From assembly GCA_050011815.1 (NCBI GenBank), contig JBEKIJ010000011.1, positions 1 through 64,000 of the forward strand: a DNA stretch of 64,000 bases, read 5' to 3'. This DNA is from Chersky-840 sp050011815 (GTDB taxonomy: Bacteria > Actinomycetota > Acidimicrobiia > Acidimicrobiales > UBA8190). The translations under genes and the position numbers were made by a program. This document shows, piece after piece, positions 42,174 to 50,525 of the stretch (position 1 is its first letter; the number at the start of each line of letters is the position of its first letter). The notes beneath the pieces are model-generated. The model had not been told where the DNA came from. It saw nothing but the letters and a program-made list of their open reading frames with translations, and did no database searches.

Positions 42174-43121
42174 ATGAACGAGCGCTCGCAACGAAGGTTG
42201 CTGGCCATCTGCGCCGGGCTCGGAATGCTCGTCGCTTCCTGCAGCAGTACCGTCGACGGCACCGCTGGTGCCGACTCCACCGCCACCGGGTCGTTCCCGA
42301 CTTCCATCTCTGCCGCCAACGGCACGGTCCAGATCAAGGCGCGGCCGCGCGCCATTGTGTCGTTGTCCCCGACGGCGACCGAGATGTTGTATGCCATCGG
42401 CGCCGGAGGCCAGGTGAAGGCCGTCGACAAGTATTCGGACTACCCGAGAAACGCACCGCGAACCACCCTCGACGATCTCTCTCCCAACGTCGAGGCCATC
42501 GTGTCGTACCGACCCGACCTGGTGGTGGCACCGGGCGACAGCACCGGCCTGACGGCCCGGCTCAAGACCTTCGGGATCCCGGTGCTGTCGCTCCCCCCGG
42601 CCGAGACGCTCGCCGATGCCTACGAGCAGTACGACCAGCTCGGCCAGGCCACCGGCCACGTCCAGGCGGCGCGGAGCGAGGCGGCCCACGTGAAGTCCCA
42701 GATCGCCCGGATCGTGAAAGAAGCGCCGAAGTCCAGCGTGGGGCAGACCTATTACTACGAGCTCGACCAGACCTACTACTCGGTGACCTCGTCGACCTTC
42801 ATCGGCAAGGTCTTCGGTCTTCTCGGACTGCGCAACATCGCGGACCGCGCCCCGTCGGCTGCGTCGAGCGGCGGGTATCCCCAACTGTCGGCGGAGTTCA
42901 TCGTGCAGTCCAACCCGGACTGGGTGTTCTTGGCCGACACGATCTGCTGCGGGCAGAGTGCCAGCACCGTGGCGGCACGCGCCGGGTGGTCGACGATGCA
43001 GGCGGTCCAAAAAGGACAGGTGGTCGGGCTCAACGACGACATCGCCTCGCGGTGGGGACCACGGATCGTCGACCTTCTCCAGACGGTGGAGACCGCCCTC
43101 GAGAAGCATCCCGCCCCGTGA
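42174..43121 (+). CDS. btuF: Corrinoid ABC transporter substrate-binding lipoprotein
   Basis: The 315-residue protein starts with a lipoprotein signal (lipobox LVASC, acylated Cys about residue 23) and has the BtuF/FecB two-lobe pattern: RAIVSLSPTATEMLYAIGAG and SYRPDLVVAPGDSTGLTARL. It captures cobalamin or cobinamide outside the membrane for the permease and ATPase encoded next. GGAGGA seven bases upstream fixes the ATG at 42174. It lies directly behind the riboswitch, which confirms the corrinoid role over a siderophore role. Its stop overlaps the permease start. Confidence 0.9.
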   Translation: MNERSQRRLLAICAGLGMLVASCSSTVDGTAGADSTATGSFPTSISAANGTVQIKARPRAIVSLSPTATEMLYAIGAGGQVKAVDKYSDYPRNAPRTTLDDLSPNVEAIVSYRPDLVVAPGDSTGLTARLKTFGIPVLSLPPAETLADAYEQYDQLGQATGHVQAARSEAAHVKSQIARIVKEAPKSSVGQTYYYELDQTYYSVTSSTFIGKVFGLLGLRNIADRAPSAASSGGYPQLSAEFIVQSNPDWVFLADTICCGQSASTVAARAGWSTMQAVQKGQVVGLNDDIASRWGPRIVDLLQTVETALEKHPAP

Positions 43122-44218
43122 GCACCACGCTGCCCCGACAACAGGTCACGCCTCTGTCGCCCCCTGCCGGACCCGAGGGGGACGGTCCCACGCTGCGTCC
43201 GGTCTCGGCGCGCCGTGCCGTGACGGTGGCGTTGGGAGCATTGGTCGGGGCGGCCCTGCTCGGGGTGTCGATGGGGCCCGCGGACCTTTCGCTCACCGCG
43301 GCGTTGCGGGTGATGGCGTCGCACATCCCGTTCCTGCACATCCATTCGGGTGTGGGCAAGATCGACGCCGACATCCTGTGGCAGATCCGGTTGCCCAGAG
43401 TGGTGCTCGGCGGCCTGGTCGGTGCCATGTTGGCCGGGGGAGGGGCGGCGTTCCAGGGAGTGTTCCGGAACCCCTTGGCAGACCCCTACCTCCTCGGTGT
43501 GGCGGCGGGGGCGGGCCTCGGAGCCACCGCCGTCATCGTGGCGGGGCCCCAGCTCTCCGAGCTCTTGCCCTTGGCGGCGTTCGCCGGGGCGGTGGCCGCG
43601 GTGACGCTCACGTACGTGATCGGTGCGACCGTCGGACGGCAAGGCGCCACCGTGTCGATCGTGCTCGCCGGGGTGGCCGTCGCCGCGTTGCTCACGGCGA
43701 TCCAGACGTTCCTGCAGCAACAGCACGCCCAGGACCTCCAGTCGGTGTACGCGTGGATCCTCGGAAGCCTGACGGTGGCAACGTGGTCCCAGGTGGTGCT
43801 GATCCTTCCCTACGTCGCGGTCAGCGCCCTCGTCCTGCTCGCGCACCGGCGCTTCCTCGATGTGCTCCGGGTCGGGGAGGACGAGGCCGACAGCCTGGGC
43901 GTGAGGTCGTCTCGAGTTCGCATCACGATCGTGGCGGCGGCCACCCTCGGCACGGCCGCGGCGGTGGCGGTGAGCGGCCTCATCGGTTTCGTCGGCATCA
44001 TCGTGCCCCACACGGTGCGGCTGACCACGAACGCCAGCTACCGGGTGGTGGTGCCCGTGTCGATGATCGGGGGGGCGGCCTTCCTGATCCTGGCCGACGT
44101 GGCCGCCCGGACCGTGCTGGCCCCCAGCGAGATCCCCATCGGGGTGGTGACGGCCTTTGTGGGCGCCCCGTTCTTCTTGTTCGTCCTCCGGTCGCGGCGC
44201 GTGGGGCGCAGCACGTGA
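43118..44218 (+). CDS. btuC: Corrinoid ABC transporter permease
   Basis: The 366-residue membrane protein has about ten helices of the FecCD/BtuC family. Markers are LWQIRLPRVVLGGLVGAMLA, GAAFQGVFRNPLADPYLLG, and the cytoplasmic loop for the ATPase with GLIGFVGIIVPHTVRLTT. It works as a dimer with two ATPase subunits. The GTG at 43118 overlaps the binding-protein stop by 4 bp. Confidence 0.92.
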   Translation: MSTTLPRQQVTPLSPPAGPEGDGPTLRPVSARRAVTVALGALVGAALLGVSMGPADLSLTAALRVMASHIPFLHIHSGVGKIDADILWQIRLPRVVLGGLVGAMLAGGGAAFQGVFRNPLADPYLLGVAAGAGLGATAVIVAGPQLSELLPLAAFAGAVAAVTLTYVIGATVGRQGATVSIVLAGVAVAALLTAIQTFLQQQHAQDLQSVYAWILGSLTVATWSQVVLILPYVAVSALVLLAHRRFLDVLRVGEDEADSLGVRSSRVRITIVAAATLGTAAAVAVSGLIGFVGIIVPHTVRLTTNASYRVVVPVSMIGGAAFLILADVAARTVLAPSEIPIGVVTAFVGAPFFLFVLRSRRVGRST

Positions 44219-44228
44219 CGGCGGAGCC

Positions 44229-44999
44229 GTGATCTCCTTCGAGGGCGTCACGGTGCGCTACGACGCCGTCGCGGCGCTGGCCGACCTCACCGAAGAGATC
44301 GAGGCGGGGGAGTGGGTGGGCCTGATCGGGCCCAACGGGGCAGGCAAGACCACGATGCTGCGCGCCGTCGATCGCCTCGTCCCCCATGCGGGGGAGATCA
44401 GGGTCGACGGAGTGAGCGTGGCCACGTTGGTCCCCAGGCGTCTGGCGCGGCTCGTCGCCTATGTCCCTCAGCAACCGGAACTGCCGCCGGACATGTCGGT
44501 CGGCCAATACGTGCTGCTCGGTCGCACCCCGCATATCGGGTACTTCGGCTTCGAGACGTCGGAGGATCGCCGGGTGTGCGGTGAGCTCCTGGACTCGCTC
44601 GATCTTGCCGCCATGGCCCAGCGTCGGCTGGCCACACTGTCGGGTGGAGAGCTGCAACGGCTCGTGCTGGCGCGGGCCTTGGCACAGCAAGCGCCGGTGC
44701 TCCTCCTCGACGAACCGACCAGCGCCCTCGACCTCGGCCGGCGCGTCGAGGCCCTCGAGTTGGTGGACGACCTGCGGCGCCAGCGCGGGCTCACCGTGCT
44801 CAGCGCCCTCCACGATCTCACGTTGGCCGGGCAGTTCGCCGACCGGCTGATCCTTCTGGATCAGGGACGAGCCGTGGCCACGGGCAAGCCCGACGAGGTG
44901 TTGACCGAGGAAACCCTGACCCGACACTTCGGGGCCCGGGTCCGGGTCATGCGGTCCGACGCCGGGGACCTCGTCGTGGTCCCCCAACGGGCTCGATGA
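44229..44999 (+). CDS. btuD: Corrinoid ABC transporter ATP-binding protein
   Basis: The 256-residue ATPase has the Walker A GLIGPNGAGKTTML, Q-loop YVPQQPELPP, the signature LSGGELQRLVLARALAQQ, Walker B VLLLDEPTSALDLG and the switch His in LSALHDLTLAGQF. It powers BtuC. The start is a GTG at 44229, 10 bp after the permease stop and with GGAG close to it. Confidence 0.92.
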   Translation: MISFEGVTVRYDAVAALADLTEEIEAGEWVGLIGPNGAGKTTMLRAVDRLVPHAGEIRVDGVSVATLVPRRLARLVAYVPQQPELPPDMSVGQYVLLGRTPHIGYFGFETSEDRRVCGELLDSLDLAAMAQRRLATLSGGELQRLVLARALAQQAPVLLLDEPTSALDLGRRVEALELVDDLRRQRGLTVLSALHDLTLAGQFADRLILLDQGRAVATGKPDEVLTEETLTRHFGARVRVMRSDAGDLVVVPQRAR

Positions 45000-45050
45000 G
45001 CGGTGATCAGCCGATGACGCGCCGTGCACGCCACGAACAGGGAGGATGAC

Positions 45051-45629
45051 ATGACCGATGCGAAGAGTGCCGGAGCAGGCGTACCTGAAGACGCGCGGGA
45101 GCCACAGGGTCGGGCAACGTCGTTGGTCCTCATCAACACCGGACACGGCAAAGGGAAATCGTCGGCCGCGTTCGGCGTCATGGGCCGCGGTTGGGCGCGC
45201 GGCTGGACGGTGGGTGTCGTCCAATTCGTGAAGAGCGGCAAGTGGAAGGTGGGCGAGCGCAAGCTGGCCGAGCACCTGGGCATCGAGTGGTCGACGATGG
45301 GCGACGGGTTCACCTGGGAGTCGACCGATCTCGATGAGACAGCTGCCAAGGGACGCCACGCCTGGGAACTGTCACGCGCCAAACTGGCGTCAGGCCACTT
45401 CGACCTGCTCATCCTCGACGAGCTGACCTACGCCGTCACCTACGGGTGGATCGACGTCGCCGACGTGGTGGCGGGGATCACCGGTCGGGCACCGGGGACC
45501 AACGTGGTGATCACCGGGCGCGACGCCGCGCCCGAGCTCATCGAGATCGCCGACACGGTCACCGAGATGCGCAAGGTCAAGCACGCCTATGACCGGGGGA
45601 TCAAAGCTCGGAAGGGAATCGAGTTCTGA
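45051..45629 (+). CDS. cobO: Cob(I)yrinic acid a,c-diamide adenosyltransferase
   Basis: The 192-residue protein is of the BtuR/CobA type: the ATP-binding loop LINTGHGKGKSSAAFGVMGR and the Walker B-like FDLLILDELTYAVTYGW are clear, with the late KVKHAYDRGIKARKGIEF. It transfers the adenosyl group from ATP to the cobalt of Co(I) corrinoids, including imported cobinamide. GGAGGATGAC precedes the ATG at 45051. Confidence 0.93.
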   Translation: MTDAKSAGAGVPEDAREPQGRATSLVLINTGHGKGKSSAAFGVMGRGWARGWTVGVVQFVKSGKWKVGERKLAEHLGIEWSTMGDGFTWESTDLDETAAKGRHAWELSRAKLASGHFDLLILDELTYAVTYGWIDVADVVAGITGRAPGTNVVITGRDAAPELIEIADTVTEMRKVKHAYDRGIKARKGIEF

Positions 45630-45631
45630 CC

Positions 45632-46306
45632 ATGGTCGACTCGCGATACCGACCGGGGTCGTCCATCGAGCCCGAGCTCTACGAGCACGGTCCGCCCGGT
45701 GAGGAGCTGAGCTTGCTGGTGTGGCGGTTCCCCGTTCCGTTGTTGGCCGTGGCGTCGGGTCCCCTCGGCGGTGGGCTCGGGCCACGTCGGTGGGTCATCA
45801 ACGCCCAGGTTCCCCACGCGTATGCACGTCTCGATCCCGAGGTGCACCTCGCCGAGCTGGCCTCGGCACGCGGGCTCGAGGGCCCCGGGGTGGGGATGCT
45901 CACCGCCGTCGATGTGCGCACCGTGTGCAAGGAGGAAGACCAGGGCGCCGAGGTTCACGTCTCGGTGGGAGTCACGCTTCCGGTCTGGGCGGCTGCTCCC
46001 GACGACCCCCCCGACGAGGGCCGCACCCCGACGGGCACGATCAATGTCTTCGGCCTCGTCCCCGAGCGGTTGTCGCCCGCGGCCATGGTCAATGCGGTCA
46101 TGAGCGTCACCGAAGCCAAGTCCCAGGGCCTGTGGGACGCGGGGGTGCGCGCCACGGGTACGGCGTCGGACGCCGTGTGCCTGGTGTGCCCTGATGAGGG
46201 TCCCGAGCATCCCTTCGGCGGTCCTCGCTCACCATGGGGTTCCCGTCTGGCGCGGGCGGTGCACCGCGCCGTGGTGGCCGGCTGTCGGACAGGAGCGGGC
46301 TCGTGA
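45632..46306 (+). CDS. cbiZ: Adenosylcobinamide amidohydrolase
   Basis: The 224-residue protein fits CbiZ: LAVASGPLGGGLGPRRWVIN, VGMLTAVDVRTVCK, and GTINVFGLVPERLSPAAMVN followed by AVMSVTEAKSQGLWDAGV. CbiZ cuts the aminopropanol arm of adenosylcobinamide to give adenosylcobyric acid, which CbiB then rebuilds. This lets the cell reuse foreign corrinoids that lack its own nucleotide loop. It begins 2 bp after cobO and its stop overlaps cobU by 4 bp. Confidence 0.88.
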   Translation: MVDSRYRPGSSIEPELYEHGPPGEELSLLVWRFPVPLLAVASGPLGGGLGPRRWVINAQVPHAYARLDPEVHLAELASARGLEGPGVGMLTAVDVRTVCKEEDQGAEVHVSVGVTLPVWAAAPDDPPDEGRTPTGTINVFGLVPERLSPAAMVNAVMSVTEAKSQGLWDAGVRATGTASDAVCLVCPDEGPEHPFGGPRSPWGSRLARAVHRAVVAGCRTGAGS

Positions 46307-46803
46307 TCACGCTCGTGTTGGGTGGGGCGCGATCGGGGAAGTCCGTCGTGGCCGAGCGACTGATCGCACAGCTGGCGCCGCCGGTCACCTATGTCGCCAC
46401 GCTGGAGGTGCACGACGACGCCGACCTGGCCGAGCGCGTGGAGCGGCACCGCAGACGACGTCCGCCGAGTTGGGCCACGGTGCAATGCGGCGCCGCGCTC
46501 CCCGAGGTCCTGCGGACCACGGTCGGGTCCGTCCTCGTGGACTCCCTCGGGCCCTGGGTCAGCGCCCTCCCGGGGATGAGGGCGGACGGCGCCGCGCTGT
46601 GCTCGGCTCTGACCGAGCGCGACGGGGACACGGTGGTGGTGTCCGAGGAGGTCGGGCTCTCGGTGCATCCGTCCACCGAGCCCGGGCGTCGCTTTCGTGA
46701 CGCCTTGGGGACGCTCAACCAGGCGGTGGCGGCTCATGCTGACGAGATCATTCTCGTGGTGGCAGGCTGCACGCTCCGCTTGGACGGACCGCGAGGTCAT
46801 TGA
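46303..46803 (+). CDS. cobU: Adenosylcobinamide kinase / cobinamide-phosphate guanylyltransferase
   Basis: The 166-residue protein has the P-loop VLGGARSGKSVVAERLI, the guanylyl-transfer His in RVERHRRRRPPSWAT, and VVVSEEVGLSVHPSTEPGRR, all typical of CobU. It phosphorylates adenosylcobinamide and then attaches GMP. Length is at the short end of the family (about 170-180). GTG start overlaps the cbiZ stop. Confidence 0.92.
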   Translation: MITLVLGGARSGKSVVAERLIAQLAPPVTYVATLEVHDDADLAERVERHRRRRPPSWATVQCGAALPEVLRTTVGSVLVDSLGPWVSALPGMRADGAALCSALTERDGDTVVVSEEVGLSVHPSTEPGRRFRDALGTLNQAVAAHADEIILVVAGCTLRLDGPRGH

Positions 46804-47543
46804 TGCGCAAAGCGCTGGCGTTCCTGACGCCGTTCGGTGGCGCCGCCGTCCCGACCGCGGGCACGCTCGACTGGTTCCCTGTCGTGGGCGCCGCCATCGG
46901 GCTCGCCGTCGGCGCGGTGTGGTGGTTGGCGGTGCGCGCCTGGTCGCCTGTCGGCGCGGCCGGGATCGTGGTCGTCTCCGACATCGTCCTCACCGGGTAT
47001 CTCCATCTCGACGGGCTGGCCGACAGCGCCGACGGGCTGCTGCCTCCCATGACGTCGGAGCGTCGCCTCGAGGTCATGGCCGATCCCTCGGTGGGTGCCT
47101 TCGGAGCGGTGACCCTGATCGCCGTGCTCCTCCTGCGCTTTGGTGCGTTCGCATCGGCTGCTCCGGCTCCCCTCGTCATCGGGGCCCTGTGGTGTGGCTC
47201 GCGCACGGCCATGGCGGTGGTGGCCAGATGCGGCCACTACGCGCGCCCCGGCGGTCTCGCCACCGCCTTCGTCGATGCCCGAGGGGGCGTCGCCGCGGGG
47301 CGACAACGACCCCTGGCCGGCGCGGTCGTCCCCGGCCTGGTGGGCACTGTCCTCGCGCTGACCCTGGCGATCGCCGGCCGGGGTACCCACGGCCTGGCCG
47401 CCTTGGCCGGCGAACTCGTGGGCATCACCGCTGTCGTCCTGTTCGCCCGGAAACGGATCGGGGGTTTCACCGGCGACGTGCTCGGCGCCGCCGGTGTGGT
47501 CGGAGAGACGATCGGCCTCGTCGTGCTGGCGGCGAAATGGTGA
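46803..47543 (+). CDS. cobS: Adenosylcobinamide-GDP ribazoletransferase (cobalamin synthase)
   Basis: The 246-residue membrane protein has several helices and the catalytic metal motif GYLHLDGLADSADGLLPP. It joins adenosylcobinamide-GDP to alpha-ribazole (phosphate) to complete the nucleotide loop at the membrane. The ATG at 46803 shares one base with the cobU stop (TGATG). Confidence 0.92.
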   Translation: MRKALAFLTPFGGAAVPTAGTLDWFPVVGAAIGLAVGAVWWLAVRAWSPVGAAGIVVVSDIVLTGYLHLDGLADSADGLLPPMTSERRLEVMADPSVGAFGAVTLIAVLLLRFGAFASAAPAPLVIGALWCGSRTAMAVVARCGHYARPGGLATAFVDARGGVAAGRQRPLAGAVVPGLVGTVLALTLAIAGRGTHGLAALAGELVGITAVVLFARKRIGGFTGDVLGAAGVVGETIGLVVLAAKW

Positions 47544-48517
47544 GGACGCCGGCGCCGGGTCGTTCCCGAGGTCGGCGCCGCGGGCCGCCCGGGTCGAGGT
47601 CGAGGCCCCTGTCGGCGGCCGTCGGGGTCGTCGCCGACAGCATCGTGGGCGAACCTCCGGCGCAGGTGCACCCGGTGCGGCTGTTCGGGCAGTGTATGAG
47701 CCAGGTCGAAAAGACGGCCTATGGCGACAGTCGTAGCGCCGGGGTGGTCTACGCCGCCATCGGGACCGGGTTGGGCATGGCGGGCGGCACTGCGGTGGGC
47801 TGCACGGCGGCGGCCACCTATCTCGCCGTCGCCGGCCGGGCCCTGCGGGACGTGGCCACGTCGATCGGCGAGGCGCTCGAGTCGTCGGACCTCAGCCGGG
47901 CCCGGGAGCTCCTGCCCAGTCTGGTGGGGCGCGACGTGTCCGATCTCGACGTCTCGGCGGTGGCCCGCGCCGTGGTGGAATCGGTGGCCGAGAACACGGT
48001 GGACGCCGTGGTGGCCCCGGCGTGGTGGGCCGCGGTGGGTGGGGCGCCGGGCGTCCTCGGCTATCGAGCCGTCAACACCATGGATGCCATGGTCGGGTAC
48101 CGCAGTGACCGGTATCTGCGATACGGCTGGGCCAGTGCCCGCCTCGATGACGTGGCCGCCTTCGTCCCCGCCCGGTTGACTGCCGTCCTCGTCGCCATGG
48201 TGCGACCCCGATCGGCCCACGCCATCTGGCGGGCGGTGCGGACCCAGGCGCCATCGCACCCTTCCCCGAACGCCGGTGTCGCCGAAGCCGCCTTTGCCGC
48301 CGCTTTGGACCTTCGCCTGGGTGGTGTCAACCGGTACGGGGTCACCGTCGAAGACCGACCCACTCTGGGGACGGGACGCAACGCGCAGGCCCACGACATC
48401 GGTCGGGCCGTCGAGCTGTCCAAGGACGTCGGCTCGGCGCTGGCTCTGTGCCTCGCCGGTCTGGGGGTGGCCCTGGTGGCCCGAGCGGCCACGGACCCGG
48501 GTCGATGGCGACGATGA
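47537..48517 (+). CDS. cobD: Adenosylcobinamide-phosphate synthase (CbiB/CobD)
   Basis: The 326-residue membrane protein carries the family features GVVADSIVGEPPAQVHPVRL, VARAVVESVAENTVDAVVAP, GYRAVNTMDAMVGYRSDRYL and SPNAGVAEAAFAAALDLRLG. It attaches aminopropanol (phosphate) to adenosylcobyric acid, the step that reverses CbiZ. ATG at 47537 overlaps the cobS stop by 7 bp; a GTG at 47540 would give a 4-bp overlap. Confidence 0.93.
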   Translation: MVRTPAPGRSRGRRRGPPGSRSRPLSAAVGVVADSIVGEPPAQVHPVRLFGQCMSQVEKTAYGDSRSAGVVYAAIGTGLGMAGGTAVGCTAAATYLAVAGRALRDVATSIGEALESSDLSRARELLPSLVGRDVSDLDVSAVARAVVESVAENTVDAVVAPAWWAAVGGAPGVLGYRAVNTMDAMVGYRSDRYLRYGWASARLDDVAAFVPARLTAVLVAMVRPRSAHAIWRAVRTQAPSHPSPNAGVAEAAFAAALDLRLGGVNRYGVTVEDRPTLGTGRNAQAHDIGRAVELSKDVGSALALCLAGLGVALVARAATDPGRWRR

Positions 48518-49452
48518 CGGCGATGCCACCCCCCGGCCCCCATGGGGGAGACGCCGCCGCCGTGGCGCGTGCCCTGGGCAGGGACGTCGACCAGATGCTC
48601 GATCTGTCCCAGTCGCTCAACCCCGTGGCACCCGATCCGGTGCCCGTTCTAAGTCGCCACCTCGCCTCGCTGCGTCGGTACCCCGACCCGGCCTCGGCCA
48701 CCGCGGCGCTCGCCCGGGTCATGGGAGTGGAGCACACGCGTCTGTTGCTCACCAACGGAGGATCCGAGGCCATCAGATTGGTGAGCGAGGAGATCGGGGG
48801 CCGGGTCGTCGAGCCCGAATTCTCGTTGCATCCGCGTCACGGGGGTCCGTTGTGGCGCTCGAACCCGCACAACCCGAGCGGGCGCCTTGCCGCCCCGGAC
48901 CACCGAGCCGATGTGTGGGACGAGGCCTTCTACCCCCTCGCCACGGGGCGATGGACCCGCGGGGACGACGACGCCGTCGTCGTCGGTTCGCTCACCAAGC
49001 TCCTCGGTTGCCCCGGGTTGCGCATCGGCTATGTCCTGGTCCCTGACGCCGGAGTCGCCGTGCTCGATCGCTGTCGGCGCCGACAGCCCCTGTGGGCGGT
49101 CAACGGGTTGGCCGTGTCCGCCCTGCCCGATCTCCTCGCCCTCATCGACCTGTCGGCATGGTCGGCTCGGGTGGCGACACTGCGGGGCGAACTCGAAGCA
49201 GTGCTGTGCGAACACGGGCTCGAACCACAGCCCAGCGACGCCAATTGGGTCCTCGTGGAGGCGCCTGGTCTGCGGGCGCGCCTTGCACCCCAGGGGATCG
49301 TGGTGAGGGACTGCACGACTTTCGGACAACCGGAGATGGTGCGTATCGCCGTCCCCACGGCGCAGGGACTCGAGCGACTCGATGAAGCACTGTCGTCGAT
49401 CGAGCCTTTTGATCACAGGCAACCGACGAGGCAAAGGAAAGGCATGTCATGA
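48514..49452 (+). CDS. cobC: PLP-dependent L-threonine-O-3-phosphate decarboxylase-like (CobC type)
   Basis: The 312-residue aminotransferase-fold protein has LDLSQSLNPVAPDPVPVLSR near the start, SLRRYPDPASATAALARVMG, LTNGGSEAIRLV, WRSNPHNPSGR and the PLP lysine in VVVGSLTKLLGCPGLRIGYV. In this setting it should supply aminopropanol phosphate by decarboxylating threonine phosphate (Salmonella CobD, Pseudomonas CobC). It is somewhat short (usual about 350), and a histidinol-phosphate aminotransferase role is the alternative. ATGA overlap with cobD. Confidence 0.82.
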   Translation: MTAMPPPGPHGGDAAAVARALGRDVDQMLDLSQSLNPVAPDPVPVLSRHLASLRRYPDPASATAALARVMGVEHTRLLLTNGGSEAIRLVSEEIGGRVVEPEFSLHPRHGGPLWRSNPHNPSGRLAAPDHRADVWDEAFYPLATGRWTRGDDDAVVVGSLTKLLGCPGLRIGYVLVPDAGVAVLDRCRRRQPLWAVNGLAVSALPDLLALIDLSAWSARVATLRGELEAVLCEHGLEPQPSDANWVLVEAPGLRARLAPQGIVVRDCTTFGQPEMVRIAVPTAQGLERLDEALSSIEPFDHRQPTRQRKGMS

Positions 49453-50525
49453 CTGCACACGGATTTCTCGAAGCCTGCCGGGTCGTTGCCCCCGTCGACA
49501 CCGGCGCTGGGTCGGCGGCGGCTCAGTACCAGGACCGCCTCACCAAGCCGCGGGGATCTCTGGGTGGCGTCGAGGAGATCGGCATCCGGTTGTGCGCCAT
49601 GGCCGGCGCCTGTCCACCGCCGATCCCGGCGCCGGTGACCGTGGCCGTGTTCGCCGGGGACCACGGTGTCGTGGCCGAGGGGGTGACGCCGTGGCCCCAG
49701 GAGGTCACGGCCCAGATGGTGGCCAACTTCTGCGCCGGGGGTGCGGCCATCAATGTCCTGGCCCGGCACGTCGGCGCCGACGTCGTAGTGGTAGACGTCG
49801 GTGTGGCGACTCCCATCCCCACCGATTCCGCTGACCTGGTCCGCTGTAACGTCGCTCCTGGCACCCGCAATCTGGCCGTCGAGCCGGCGATGACCATCGA
49901 ACAGGCCATGGCCGCCCTGGATGTCGGGGTGGACGTGGCCCGACGGGCGATCTCGGGGGGCGCCCGCCTGCTCGTGACCGGCGACATGGGGATCGGGAAC
50001 ACCACGTCGGCGGCCGCGCTCATCGCCGCATGCTCCGGTCGCCGGCCCGACGAGGTGACAGGGCGCGGGACGGGCATCGACGACGCCGCGCTGGCGCGCA
50101 AGACGGCGGTGATCGAGCGGGCGCTGTCGCGTCTTCCTTCGGATGCCGAGCCTCTGGTCGTGCTCTCCGAGCTCGGGGGACTCGAGATCGCCGCGTTGTG
50201 CGGCTTCATCGTGGCGGGGGCGGCAGGCCGGGTCCCGGTCATCGTCGACGGGGTGATCTCCGCGGCCGCGTCGCTGGTGGCGTCGGCCTTCGTCCCCGAC
50301 GTCGTGGGGTACCTGATCGCCGGGCACCGATCGAGCGAGCCGGGATCGTCGGTGGTCCTAGAAACGCTGGGCCTGTCACCGGTCCTCGACCTGGGCATGC
50401 GACTGGGGGAAGGCACCGGGGCCGCCCTGGCGGTGTCGACGGTCCAAGCGGCCGCCAAGATCCTGCGGGAGATGGCGACCTTCGACTCCGCGGGTGTGAC
50501 CGACAAGGCGGAATCGTCGCATTGA
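49449..50525 (+). CDS. cobT: Nicotinate-nucleotide--dimethylbenzimidazole phosphoribosyltransferase
   Basis: The 358-residue protein matches CobT: RLTKPRGSLGGVEEIGIRLC, VFAGDHGVVAEGVTPWPQEV, GDMGIGNTTSAAALIAACSG, and the catalytic Glu region at the C-terminus near LGMRLGEGTGAALAV. It makes alpha-ribazole phosphate from nicotinate mononucleotide and the lower-ligand base. ATG overlaps the cobC stop (ATGA). Confidence 0.95.
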   Translation: MTAHGFLEACRVVAPVDTGAGSAAAQYQDRLTKPRGSLGGVEEIGIRLCAMAGACPPPIPAPVTVAVFAGDHGVVAEGVTPWPQEVTAQMVANFCAGGAAINVLARHVGADVVVVDVGVATPIPTDSADLVRCNVAPGTRNLAVEPAMTIEQAMAALDVGVDVARRAISGGARLLVTGDMGIGNTTSAAALIAACSGRRPDEVTGRGTGIDDAALARKTAVIERALSRLPSDAEPLVVLSELGGLEIAALCGFIVAGAAGRVPVIVDGVISAAASLVASAFVPDVVGYLIAGHRSSEPGSSVVLETLGLSPVLDLGMRLGEGTGAALAVSTVQAAAKILREMATFDSAGVTDKAESSH